Assembly: GCA_004557455.1 (NCBI GenBank)
Contig: SFDX01000028.1
Location: 1-29,377, forward strand
Length of the DNA stretch: 29,377 bases
Source of the DNA: Akkermansia muciniphila
Lineage (GTDB): Bacteria; Verrucomicrobiota; Verrucomicrobiia; Verrucomicrobiales; Akkermansiaceae
Direction: 5' to 3'
Shown piece by piece: positions 14,470 to 22,677 of this stretch (position 1 is its first letter; the number at the start of each line of letters is the position of its first letter). A program made the translations under genes and the position numbers. The notes beneath the pieces are model-generated. The model was not told the origin of the DNA, did no database searches, and worked only from the letters and a program-made list of their open reading frames with translations.

Positions 14470-17400
14470 TCTGCGCATACGAGATGATATTCTTCCTTCT
14501 CCAGCGGAGTGAACACCCAATCATAGAGCGCTTCCGAAATCCTTGACCCCGCCCACCAACCTACTAACCCACCAACGACTCCCCCCACGAACCCGCCGAC
14601 CACAGAGCCGGGTATTGCTCCGGCTCCCGCCGCGACGGCTCCCATTGAAGCACCTAAAGAAGTGCCAGCTTTTGCCCCATACAGTGCTCCTGCCGACGCA
14701 GCGGCCCAGCCGGATACTTGACGGGTTACTTCCCTAACCTTATCTTCAGCACGATAGATTTCATATGCAGATGCGACAGCAGCCACTGCAAAACAAGCTC
14801 TTCCTGCATATTTAAAAACAGTAATTGTGCCCCCGAGTGCTTTCGCACCCACATCTGTATGATTTCCCACATGTAAGCCTTTGACTTCTTCTATTCCACC
14901 ATACACGTTGTGATGGGGCTTATTCATGCCGCTGTGTCCCACATCCAAATGATATAGCCTTCCGTCTTTGGCACTAGAAATCCATAACATTCCTTTCTTT
15001 GGCTTTGGGGACTTTCTTCCTTGGGAAAATCTTCTGTATTCCACATAGAACGGTTCATTACCCAGCTTGATGAGGGTTTTACCCCTTATATACAGCTCAT
15101 AACCAACAGCAAAACCGCCTATTGAAGCACCGGCATCTTCAACTGTAAAAGCAGACATTCCCAGTGCGTCGCAAAGCGCATAAGGAGCTTGGGATAAGAA
15201 GCCGTATAGGTTGCTTCCAGAAGACTCCCCTTGTGGATCCCTTCCCGTCCATCTCCCATCTGCCGGGTTGTAGTGGCGGTAGTTGTAGTAGACCAGGCCG
15301 AGCTCGCTGTCGTTGTATTCACTGCTCCACTGGATGGGCTGCGTGACGTTGCCATTGGCTGTCACGGAGCCGTAGGGCGTGTAGGTGTAAGCCGTTTTGA
15401 TATAGCCATCCGCCCCGAAGACCTCGCAGATGTTTTTCGTGAGATCCCGGCCATAGGTGTACCACGTGCCGTTCTTCTGAATGGCCAGGGGACGCGTGGC
15501 GACTTCCTCCGTCGGGTCCCAGAGGATGAAATGCTCTGCCGGGAGGGTGGATCGAGTGAGATCGAGGGAGGCGATCTGCAGGTAGCCGCGATACAGGAAG
15601 AGACGATGGCTTGTCACCGTAGCAGTAGTGCCGTCGGCAGAGATTTCCTCGACTTTCTTCCACACTCGGCGACCGTGCGTATCATAGGCAGCGGTGATCT
15701 TTGTCTGCGTACCATCCGCATTCGTCCGCACAAAAGAGGTCGGGCGATTGAGGATGTTATAGCTGACATCCCAGATGCCGGTGCTTGTCTTGACCTTGGT
15801 CTGATTGCCGTCCGCGTCGAAGGTCGGAACGAAGGCTTCTGCCGTACCCTCCTGAATCGAGGTGTACTGGTTCAGGTTGTTAGCGTCGTAGGCGGTGGCT
15901 TCTTCCGCGGCTTCCTGTGCCGTCTTGCGGTTGCCGATGTTATCGTAGCTGTAATTGTAGGCGTCCGTGCCGAGGGTGGCCGCGGTCAGCTCCGAGCGGT
16001 CGTTGTGCGTGAACGTGTCGTTTTTCACGCTGCCTTGGCGGGCGGTGCTGCGGTTGGTCGGGCGACCGAGGGAGTCGTAGCTGTAGCTACGCCCGACGAC
16101 GAGGGTGCTGCCGCGGTGATACTGCATACCGGTGAGCAGGTCGCGGTGCTCTTCATAGCTCTGCGTGAGCGTGATTCCGTTCGGCTGCGTCAGGGTGTGC
16201 AGCAGGTTGCTGCCGCTCAGGTAGCCGTAGCTGAACTGACGGTTCACACCGCCGTGCATGAAGCCCGCTGCGGAGATACGCCCATCCGTTGCGTAGCCGA
16301 TGCTCACGACCTGCGTATCATTTTTGGAGGTGCACAAGGTGTAGCCACAGCAGCGCCCGAGGGCGTCATAGGTTTCGCTGCGGGTGTGTACCTGCTCGCT
16401 GCCGCTTTCGTAGTTGACAACGCTCTCTTGTGTCAGTTGGCCGTAACTGTTGTAGCTGTAATGGCGCAATCCGGCGGCATCCATGACCTGAACAAGCTGC
16501 CCGAGGATGTTGTAGGTGTAAAGGCGCGCGCTGCTGCCGTCGTTGTAGAAACTGCTGACCGGCAGCCCGGTGGCAGCATCATAGCTGTGGGTAGCGACTT
16601 GACCGCGGGCGTTGGTCTCGGTGGCCAAGCGGTTGAAGGCGTCGTAGGTCTTGACGACCTGCGAGTTATCCGCGTAGGTCTTGCTGAGTTCGACACCGGC
16701 GGTGGGGTGGTAGGCCCAAGTGGTGGTGTCGCCGTCCGTCCGCCCGCTCGGGTCGGTGGTGATGTCGCCGCTGTCGGCTCGGAAGGTAGTAAGCGCGGTC
16801 AGGTTGTCGGCGTCGTCGTAGCCGAAGAGGGCCGGCAGGATCGCGGTGCCCCATTCGGCGACCTTGCGACCTCGCAGGTCGTACTTGTAGCAGGCAGTTT
16901 TGCCCTGAGCGTTGGTGATGACGGAGGGCAGATCGAAGGCCGCATCGTAGACCGTGGTGGTAGTATTGTCGGCGGCATCGGTGCTGCTGATGGTGCGCCC
17001 GGCGAGGTCAGTGTGCGTGGTCGTGGTGTTGCCGCGTCCGTCCGTGGCCGTCTGCGTGATACCCGTGGCGGTGTAGGCCCGGGTGAAGGAACCGGTGATG
17101 CCCTGATGATCAGTCTGCGATGTGGTGAAGCCATCCACGACCCGAGCGGTAGCCGCGATGTCGGAGGTGGGGATGGTTCCGGTATGCAGGCGCGCCATGG
17201 TGTTATCGTTAGTATAAGCGACGACCTGCGTGCTTGTCAAGCCGCGTTCGTCAATCGTTACCGTCTTACTCTCGATGGTGATGGATTCACTCAGCAGGGT
17301 TTTCCGTGTAGACGTAAGCCATTCGCCCTCGGCATTGTTGCGCGTATGCGTCACAACCTGCCAAACGGTGCCGTCTTCCTGCTTCTCACAGGTGGTCGCA

Positions 17401-20378
17401 CCGGTGCGGATGCGGTTCTTGGTCGCATCGGCGGGGGCGCTTTCATCGAGCACAAGCGTTTCCTTGCTGAGGTTGCCCATGCTGTCGTATTCGTAGACAG
17501 TGGCGGCCATGGCGGCGGTGTTGCTACCGGTGTCCTGATACTGTTTCACGAGCCGGCCTATGGCGTTGTATTCACTACGGGTGTAGAGGTAGCCCGTTGT
17601 GGTGGCTTGCACCTCCGCGAGAGTCTCACCGAAGCCGTTGTCAAGCGTCTGTGAGAGAATGGAATTGTCCGCCGATTTCACCGTCTGACGCATGCGCCCC
17701 TCACTGATGTCGTAACTGTAATGAAGTTCCCGCTGTCCCGTGCCGCTCTGACTCAGCATGCGGCCATCGGCGTGCCGGGTTGCGATCAGCGTTGCCCCGG
17801 CGGGGGTGGTGACAGTGGTGGTGAGGCCGTCGGCGCTGTAGGCCGTGGTGGTGCTGCGCCCGAGTTCATCAGTCTGCGAGATGACGCGACCGAGCAGGTC
17901 ATACTGCGTTGTCCTGACGGTGACCATGGCACCGGTATCAACTCGCACGCTCAGCACACGCCCGGCGGCATCTCGGGTATAGGTCGTGATCGTCTCCGGA
18001 GTGATAAGCGTTTCGCCGTCCTGCACCTCGGAGCGAATGACCTCCACAAGCTGCCGCGCGGTATCATAGCTGTAATTGGTTGTCACACCGTTCTCATCCG
18101 TTTCCGAGAGCACGGCCCCCGTGCAAGTCAGCGTGCGGGATGTTGTGCGACCATTGTCGCGCGTGGTACCTACGAGGCGATTTTGCGCATCGTAGGTGTT
18201 AGAGATTCCGGAGATCTTTTCCCAAGTCTCGCCATCCGGCAGCAGTATATACTCCTCCGTTCGCAGGGCGTTACCCTCCGCAGAGATGTATTCCACCGAG
18301 CGACGGCTCTGACCGGGGACAGCTGCGCCCGCCACACGGGTCTCGATCACGACAGTATACAGTGCGTTGTGCAGCGTAGTGGCGGAATAGTCGTAGTGAG
18401 TCTGCACGCCGTTGATGCCCTGGGTCATCTTGATACGGGCACGTGCATAGGGGTTCGGCGCGGTAGCAAGCCAAGTTTCCTCCACTCGGGTCTGCGTGAC
18501 AGACGAGCCGGCGGCTGTGCTGTTAATCTCTACTCGCCTCACATCTTTCTCCTCTGTATAAGTGTATACATCACTTCTTGTCACGATGACGTTACCGGAG
18601 GTTTCGACGACGCTCTCCACAACCTTCGACGGGTCGGAATTGTAGCCGGAATCGGCATCTCGGTAGATGGTGGAGACGAGCTTCTTTTGCCCTCCTGCCC
18701 ACGGGGAAGTCTCGACAGTCACACGCCCATGGTGATCATAGACCGTTTCATAGACACCGCCGTCCGGCAGAGTACGTTTCACTTCGCGACCGGCCTCGTC
18801 ATACTCAAAGGTCGTCGTCTGCGCAGCCTCCGTACCATAGCCTACGGTGCGGGAAAGGCAGAGCTCGCCCAAGACGGAGGACTCGAAGACCTCCGAGGTG
18901 CAGGAAGCAACAACACCCCCACGGGAGAGTGTGGTTACAATGCGGTAAGTGGCGGGTGATTCCACATCGGTGAAGCGCTCCCGAGTCTCGGAGATAAGGT
19001 CCGCGCCTTCTCCGTATGAGAAATTCCAACCGGCCTCAGTATGTGACCAAGTTGATACGTAATCCGGCATGGATTCCGGGAGACTGTGATCACGCTCCGC
19101 AACGGTGATCGCCCCGGCCTGCGCATTGCCCGAAACGGTGAAAGTCTTGAAAGGCGTTCCGGTAACAGTGAAGAGAGAGCCCTCTGCCGCCGGTGCGTTT
19201 ACCTGACTCGGCAGGTAGAGCGAAATCGTATAGCCGGAGTCCTCCGCCGCCGGAACAATGTCGGCCAATCCATCCCAATAGTTCCATACCTGGCGAATGA
19301 CGCCGTTCTCATCGCGCAGGATAACAAGTTTATCACAAGCAGAGATCGTGGCCCCGTCGGGGGTAATCATTGCGGCAAACTCGTTCGTGGCGAGGTCAAA
19401 GAACAAAGCCGAATCATCCGCAGAAGAGAGACGCAGGAAAGCAGCATTCTCATCATGCAGGTTGCAAATGGCCGAAGCGGCCCTGCTGACGGAGGAAACA
19501 AAGTGCGCCCGCTCCGACTTCTTGACGGTAGCGCCCACGGCAAAAGCGTGGGAACCATCGCCCGCTACCATGTAATTTGTGTAGGAAGCGCCGTCAAAAA
19601 TACGCAGGATATTGTTGGCAGCTACCTGATTCCCCTGAGGTACGAGAACAGAGGCCAGCGGGTGCTTGTACGTGATGGCGGCCGGGGTCAGCAGCGAATC
19701 ACTGTAATCGAATGCTACAATTTCGATTTTGCCGGTAGGAAGATGACCCATACCGCGGAACGAGCCGAAATTGAAAGCAAAGCGCATGTGGCGAGAATTG
19801 GCCGTGCGCACGACTCCGCTGCCGCCGGCTGAACTTGTAAACGCGGACACCTGCGATTGGCCGTCGGCTCGGGATATGGCCACGGGAGTACCACCCTCTG
19901 TGCCGGAGGAACTCTGACAGGAACAGGCATCGCAGAAGACTTCCTCGTTCTTGTCCGGGACGATAGTCGTTTCCGATACGGGGCCGACTGAACCGGTCAA
20001 TACGGAGACGTTGCCTGCGGGATGATAATTGATATTGGAGTGGGTAACGCAGACAGGATAGTACCCGGCGGGCACACTGCTGCCTGTGGTATTGAACGAA
20101 TGTGTAGCTCCGGAGGAACTGATATAGTTGATGCCGGGTGCCGTTATGGATACGCTGTCATCTACCGTGCCGGAAGCCGTTACTATCGAATTTCCGTCAT
20201 GGTAACACCGGCGGAAAATCTGCGGATGGACATCGGATGAACAGGATGGGATACCTTTTGAATAATTCAGCGCAATCGAGCCATTGCTGACGCTACGGGG
20301 CGCCACCGCAGTAAAGGACGGCTTGCTGAGGCTTGCTGCGATACTTCTTTCTGATACGTCATTATTGTCTGCTTTCAT
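14466..20378 (-). CDS. Large RHS/YD-repeat protein with polymorphic toxin tip
   Basis: 1970 residues from the ATG at 20378. There is no signal peptide and no PAAR or VgrG domain; the N-terminal 450 residues are beta-rich with a CDACSCQ motif near residue 150. From about 490 to 1690 run dozens of RHS/YD repeats (TTFEYDEAGREVKRTLPDGG, TRYDLLGR-type units), which form a sealed shell around the toxin in known RHS structures. The RHS-associated core end is residues about 1697-1740 (YYNYRHYNPADGRWTGRDP, NLYGFLSQAPYALCDALG). The last 230 residues are the variable tip: a His-rich segment (LYHLDVGHSGMNKPHHNVYG, residues about 69-88 of the tip), then a glycine-zipper hydrophobic segment (GSVVGGFVGGVVGGLVGWW). 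The tip looks like a toxin, perhaps membrane-active, but I cannot name it. It has its own promoter; downstream genes probably follow on the same transcript. Confidence 0.93.
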   Translation of the reverse strand: MKADNNDVSERSIAASLSKPSFTAVAPRSVSNGSIALNYSKGIPSCSSDVHPQIFRRCYHDGNSIVTASGTVDDSVSITAPGINYISSSGATHSFNTTGSSVPAGYYPVCVTHSNINYHPAGNVSVLTGSVGPVSETTIVPDKNEEVFCDACSCQSSSGTEGGTPVAISRADGQSQVSAFTSSAGGSGVVRTANSRHMRFAFNFGSFRGMGHLPTGKIEIVAFDYSDSLLTPAAITYKHPLASVLVPQGNQVAANNILRIFDGASYTNYMVAGDGSHAFAVGATVKKSERAHFVSSVSRAASAICNLHDENAAFLRLSSADDSALFFDLATNEFAAMITPDGATISACDKLVILRDENGVIRQVWNYWDGLADIVPAAEDSGYTISLYLPSQVNAPAAEGSLFTVTGTPFKTFTVSGNAQAGAITVAERDHSLPESMPDYVSTWSHTEAGWNFSYGEGADLISETRERFTDVESPATYRIVTTLSRGGVVASCTSEVFESSVLGELCLSRTVGYGTEAAQTTTFEYDEAGREVKRTLPDGGVYETVYDHHGRVTVETSPWAGGQKKLVSTIYRDADSGYNSDPSKVVESVVETSGNVIVTRSDVYTYTEEKDVRRVEINSTAAGSSVTQTRVEETWLATAPNPYARARIKMTQGINGVQTHYDYSATTLHNALYTVVIETRVAGAAVPGQSRRSVEYISAEGNALRTEEYILLPDGETWEKISGISNTYDAQNRLVGTTRDNGRTTSRTLTCTGAVLSETDENGVTTNYSYDTARQLVEVIRSEVQDGETLITPETITTYTRDAAGRVLSVRVDTGAMVTVRTTQYDLLGRVISQTDELGRSTTTAYSADGLTTTVTTPAGATLIATRHADGRMLSQSGTGQRELHYSYDISEGRMRQTVKSADNSILSQTLDNGFGETLAEVQATTTGYLYTRSEYNAIGRLVKQYQDTGSNTAAMAATVYEYDSMGNLSKETLVLDESAPADATKNRIRTGATTCEKQEDGTVWQVVTHTRNNAEGEWLTSTRKTLLSESITIESKTVTIDERGLTSTQVVAYTNDNTMARLHTGTIPTSDIAATARVVDGFTTSQTDHQGITGSFTRAYTATGITQTATDGRGNTTTTHTDLAGRTISSTDAADNTTTTVYDAAFDLPSVITNAQGKTACYKYDLRGRKVAEWGTAILPALFGYDDADNLTALTTFRADSGDITTDPSGRTDGDTTTWAYHPTAGVELSKTYADNSQVVKTYDAFNRLATETNARGQVATHSYDAATGLPVSSFYNDGSSARLYTYNILGQLVQVMDAAGLRHYSYNSYGQLTQESVVNYESGSEQVHTRSETYDALGRCCGYTLCTSKNDTQVVSIGYATDGRISAAGFMHGGVNRQFSYGYLSGSNLLHTLTQPNGITLTQSYEEHRDLLTGMQYHRGSTLVVGRSYSYDSLGRPTNRSTARQGSVKNDTFTHNDRSELTAATLGTDAYNYSYDNIGNRKTAQEAAEEATAYDANNLNQYTSIQEGTAEAFVPTFDADGNQTKVKTSTGIWDVSYNILNRPTSFVRTNADGTQTKITAAYDTHGRRVWKKVEEISADGTTATVTSHRLFLYRGYLQIASLDLTRSTLPAEHFILWDPTEEVATRPLAIQKNGTWYTYGRDLTKNICEVFGADGYIKTAYTYTPYGSVTANGNVTQPIQWSSEYNDSELGLVYYNYRHYNPADGRWTGRDPQGESSGSNLYGFLSQAPYALCDALGMSAFTVEDAGASIGGFAVGYELYIRGKTLIKLGNEPFYVEYRRFSQGRKSPKPKKGMLWISSAKDGRLYHLDVGHSGMNKPHHNVYGGIEEVKGLHVGNHTDVGAKALGGTITVFKYAGRACFAVAAVASAYEIYRAEDKVREVTRQVSGWAAASAGALYGAKAGTSLGASMGAVAAGAGAIPGSVVGGFVGGVVGGLVGWWAGSRISEALYDWVFTPLEKEEYHLVCAE
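15237..15463 (-). repeat. Copy A of the RHS core-end repeat (inside the large RHS gene)
   Basis: Partner of 12891-13117, same orientation, 2346 nt away, same reading frame. Encodes the last conserved part of the RHS shell before the variable tip. Confidence 0.9.
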
Positions 20379-20472
20379 ATTGTCTTAACGTTGGTGTGAT
20401 TTAACGATGTGTGGGGGGATGGTTGAGTTTTTATCCGAGTAGTGCGAACGAGATGTTTTATCTGTTGCGCTT

Positions 20473-20501
20473 ATGATAACGAGAGTGTTTTAACTTTGCA
20501 A
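20473..20501 (-). promoter_or_regulatory. Promoter of the RHS cluster
   Basis: Minus strand: TTGCAA (20501-20496), 17 nt, TATCAT (20478-20473, 4/6). Start near 20466; leader about 88 nt, much longer than at the core genes and AT-rich, without a Shine-Dalgarno sequence. Confidence 0.65.
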
Positions 20502-20975
20502 GCCAAAAAAAACATTATGACACAATTTCAGGGTGGTGTCTTTTCCGTCATATCGGACGAGCTCGGAAAGAGGCCCATGCTACAGGCTCCTCACCGGGGA
20601 GGCAAGGGACGAGGGCGACCGGGCCGAACCTACGATAAGCGACGGTGTGCATGCAAGAGGCCGACGGCAGAGATTTCCTCGGCGTTGCCCGTCACGTCAG
20701 CCAACATGCTCCGGATGAAGATCTGCACTCAAAACGGCAAGGTAGGGTGTGTACCTTTCTCTGACACACCCACCCGGGCTGATGCCGGATTCATGTGCGG
20801 GGGTGGGTGATGACGCAGTGGGGATGGAGGTCGAAAGGGGAGGAAGCCGGGGGCTCGCACCTGCGGAGGGGGAGGGTCACCGAATCCGACGGAGTGCCGA
20901 TTTTTGCCCGATTCGGCGCCGAAAATGAAAAAAATTGCCTATTTTTGAAAATTTAGCTTGCAAAGCGGAGCGAAA
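20502..20975. other. Long non-coding stretch between the RHS cluster and the tRNA genes
   Basis: No frame here shows a recognisable protein. It contains a 9-bp perfect hairpin (CACCCACCC 20767-20775 with GGGTGGGTG 20801-20809), a second hairpin (CCGAATC 20880-20886 with GATTCGG 20910-20916), and a 21-nt segment (20661-20681) that matches the RHS core at 15631-15651 with one mismatch. I could not fit it to tmRNA, RNase P, SRP or 6S RNA. Confidence 0.45.
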
Positions 20976-20981
20976 TATGAT
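20953..20981 (+). promoter_or_regulatory. Possible promoter of the tRNA cluster
   Basis: A good -10 box TATGAT (20976-20981, 5/6) lies 23 nt before the first tRNA. The matching -35 (TTAGCT, 20953-20958, 17-nt spacer) is weak. Confidence 0.4.
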
Positions 20982-21004
20982 TAACTTGCTGCGCACACAG
21001 CATC

Positions 21005-21076
21005 GCCGCTGTAGCTCAGTGGTAGAGCAACGCATTCGTAATGCGTGGGTCGTCAGTTCAAATCTGACCAGCGGCT
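21005..21076 (+). tRNA. tRNA-Thr (anticodon CGT)
   Basis: Acceptor GCCGCTG (21005-21011) pairs with CAGCGGC (21069-21075). D-arm GCTCAGTGGTAGAGC. Anticodon arm ACGCA-TTCGTAA-TGCGT with anticodon CGT, reading ACG. T-arm contains GTTCAAATC. CCA is not encoded. Confidence 0.95.
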
Positions 21077-21123
21077 CTCCATCCACCGGCAACGGGGGTG
21101 GTGCAGGTGCAACCGGATTACAT

Positions 21124-21196
21124 GCCTCCGTAGCTCAGTTGGTAGAGCAGCTGACTCTTAATCAGTTTGTCCGCGGTTCGAGCCCGCGCGGGGGTA
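21124..21196 (+). tRNA. tRNA-Lys (anticodon CTT), copy 1
   Basis: Acceptor GCCTCCG (21124-21130) pairs with CGGGGGT (21189-21195), two G-U pairs. The anticodon loop CTCTTAA gives CTT, reading AAG. T-loop GTTCGAGCC. No encoded CCA. Confidence 0.95.
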
Positions 21197-21230
21197 TTCA
21201 TCCGGATGCTGCCGAGTGTGTAACAGGAAA

Positions 21231-21303
21231 GCCTCCGTAGCTCAGTTGGTAGAGCAGCTGACTCTTAATCAGTTTGTCCGCGGTTCGAGCCCGCGCGGGG
21301 GTA
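21231..21303 (+). tRNA. tRNA-Lys (anticodon CTT), copy 2
   Basis: All 73 nt are identical to the copy at 21124-21196, with a 34-nt spacer between them. Followed by a terminator, so the three tRNA genes probably form one transcript. Confidence 0.95.
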
Positions 21304-21308
21304 CTGGA

Positions 21309-21350
21309 ACGGCAGGGAGCTTCATCGCGGGGCTTCCTGCCGTGTTTTTT
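21309..21350 (+). terminator. Rho-independent terminator of the tRNA cluster
   Basis: A long stem, ACGGCAGGGAGC (21309-21320) with GCTTCCTGCCGT (21332-21343), 12 bp with one G-U pair, is followed by G and TTTTTT (21345-21350). Confidence 0.92.
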
Positions 21351-21352
21351 GC

Positions 21353-21381
21353 TTGCCAAGGGCGGCGGCTCGGCGTATAGT
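21353..21381 (+). promoter_or_regulatory. Promoter of the 21389 gene pair; implies a leaderless mRNA
   Basis: TTGCCA (21353-21358), 17 nt, TATAGT (21376-21381, 5/6). Only 7 nt separate the -10 box from the ATG at 21389, so transcription should start at or one base before the start codon. Confidence 0.8.
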
Positions 21382-21388
21382 GGGGGGC

Positions 21389-21832
21389 ATGAACGGAGAA
21401 CTCACTGCAGAGCAACTGGATTGCGTGCGCACCTGGGCCGCACAGGGCGTGGATTTGAACGGCATTCAGAAGAAGCTGAACACAGAATGCGGCGTGCACA
21501 TGACCTACATGGACCTGCGCTTCCTGCTGCTGGACCACGGCATCGAGCTGCGGAGCGCCCCCGAGCCCGCCAAGGCCGCCCCCGCCCCCGCTCCCACCCC
21601 GGCACCCGAGCCGGCCATGCCTGCCCCCGGCGGTGTGCGCGTGACCCTGGATGACATCACGCCCCCCGGCGCCATCTACTCCGGCAAGGTCAGCTTCCCC
21701 GGCGGCAAGCAAGCTACCTGGCTGGTGGACACCATGGGCCGCCTGGCCATGGATAACTACACCGGCGGCAAGCCGACGCCGGAGGAGATGCAGGAGTTCC
21801 AGATGCAACTGATGAACCTGCTGCGCGGCTGA
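21389..21832 (+). CDS. Conserved small protein with helical N-terminus and beta-rich C-terminus, function unknown
   Basis: 147 residues from the ATG at 21389; the frame opens upstream inside the promoter. Residues about 5-50 look like a small helical, possibly helix-turn-helix module (LTAEQLDCVRTWAAQGVDLN, IQKKLN, YMDLRFLLLDHGIEL). Next comes a Pro/Ala linker (about 55-82), then a compact C-terminal domain (VRVTLDDITPPGAIYSGKV, KQATWLVDTMGRLAMD). From memory this two-part layout, with its SGKVxFxxGKxAxWxxDxMGRL string, recurs in Verrucomicrobia proteins of unknown function. Its stop overlaps the next start by one base (TGATG), so it is coupled to the phosphoesterase. A regulatory role is a guess. 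Confidence 0.85.
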   Translation: MNGELTAEQLDCVRTWAAQGVDLNGIQKKLNTECGVHMTYMDLRFLLLDHGIELRSAPEPAKAAPAPAPTPAPEPAMPAPGGVRVTLDDITPPGAIYSGKVSFPGGKQATWLVDTMGRLAMDNYTGGKPTPEEMQEFQMQLMNLLRG

Positions 21833-22590
21833 TGACGACCGCCGTGTTGAGCGATGTGCACGCCAACCGAGAAGCCCTCGAGGCCGTGTTGGCGGATGCA
21901 CGGGCGCAGGGTGCGGAGAGCTTCGTGAGCCTCGGCGACCTCATCGGCTTCAACGGCGACCCCGCTTGGTGCGTGCGCACCCTGCTGCCCCTGCTTGCTG
22001 CGGCCGTGCAGGGGAACCACGAGGCTGTGCTGCAGGACCGACACTCCGCCGGCTGGCCGCCGCTCTACACGGGGATGATGGACCGCACTGAGGAGCTGCT
22101 GGGCCCGGAGCTGACGCAGAGCCTGCGCGACCTCCCCCACCGCGCGATCTACGGCGGGGCGGAGCTGGTGCACGCCTCCTTTGCCGCCCCCGAGACGTGG
22201 CAGCGGCTGCACACCCCGCAACGCGCGCGGGACTCCTTCGCCGCCTGCTCCGCCGCCTTGGGCTTCTTCGGCCACACCCACCGCCCCACCGTGTTCGAGT
22301 CCGGCCCGGGGGGCATCCGCGCCCTGCCCATCACCTACACGGCAGAGGGCAGCTACCGCCTGACCCTGCGCCCCGGCTGCCGCTACCTCATCAACCCCGG
22401 CTCCGTCGGCCAACCCCGCGACGGCGACCCCCGCGCCGCCTACGCCCTCTACACCCCCGGCGCACAGGAGCTCATCCTGCGCCGCGTGCCCTACGACACC
22501 CGCCGGGCCGCCGCGAAAATCTGCCGCACCGGGCTGCCGGACACCTTCGCCCGGGCCCTCCTTGCCGGGCAGTCCCCCACCGGGGATTGA
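21832..22590 (+). CDS. Calcineurin-like metallophosphoesterase (YfcE/MJ0936-like)
   Basis: 252 residues. All metal-binding motifs of the calcineurin-like fold are in order: Asp8 and His10 (LSDVHAN), Asp36 (SLGDLIGF), Asn62-His63 (QGNHE), His114 (LVHASF) and GHTH (147-150). The compact length and the INPGSVGQPRDGDPRAAYAL stretch match the YfcE/MJ0936-type branch, phosphodiesterases of mostly unknown physiological substrate. It begins on the last base of the preceding stop, with no promoter of its own. Toward the 3' end the DNA becomes very GC-rich with long runs of C, typical of this genome. The substrate cannot be read from sequence. Confidence 0.92.
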   Translation: MTTAVLSDVHANREALEAVLADARAQGAESFVSLGDLIGFNGDPAWCVRTLLPLLAAAVQGNHEAVLQDRHSAGWPPLYTGMMDRTEELLGPELTQSLRDLPHRAIYGGAELVHASFAAPETWQRLHTPQRARDSFAACSAALGFFGHTHRPTVFESGPGGIRALPITYTAEGSYRLTLRPGCRYLINPGSVGQPRDGDPRAAYALYTPGAQELILRRVPYDTRRAAAKICRTGLPDTFARALLAGQSPTGD

Positions 22591-22613
22591 GCCGCCCGCC
22601 CTTTTTCGACCTC

Positions 22614-22637
22614 CGGAGCCGCTCCGCGCGTGTTTTT
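22614..22637 (+). terminator. Weak terminator-like hairpin after the phosphoesterase gene
   Basis: CGGAG (22614-22618) and CTCCG (22622-22626) with a 3-nt loop, then CGCGTG and TTTTT (22633-22637). Short stem and a displaced T-run. Confidence 0.35.
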
Positions 22638-22639
22638 GC

Positions 22640-22668
22640 TCGCCAAGCCGCGCGCAAGGTGGTATACT
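22640..22668 (+). promoter_or_regulatory. Promoter of the fumarase operon
   Basis: TCGCCA (22640-22645), 17 nt, TATACT (22663-22668, 5/6). The block TTTTTGCTCGCCAAG resembles that of the 21353 promoter (TTTTTGCTTGCCAAG). The -10 box lies 9 nt before the ATG, so the leader would be about 3 nt. Confidence 0.65.
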
Positions 22669-22677
22669 GGCGGCGTT

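Noticed and set aside
15231..18959. Two long plus-strand frames (807 and 412 codons) opposite the RHS gene
   Set aside because: They are mirror images of the RHS repeats, have no domain of their own, and the minus strand is clearly coding.
15260..19000. Regularly repeated short motifs as a possible CRISPR array
   Set aside because: The periodicity comes from degenerate YD repeats of a coding gene; there are no identical direct repeats with unique spacers.
20442..20810. 122-codon plus-strand frame upstream of RHS
   Set aside because: It begins inside the RHS leader region, crosses the RHS promoter, has Arg/Cys-rich composition and no recognisable domain.
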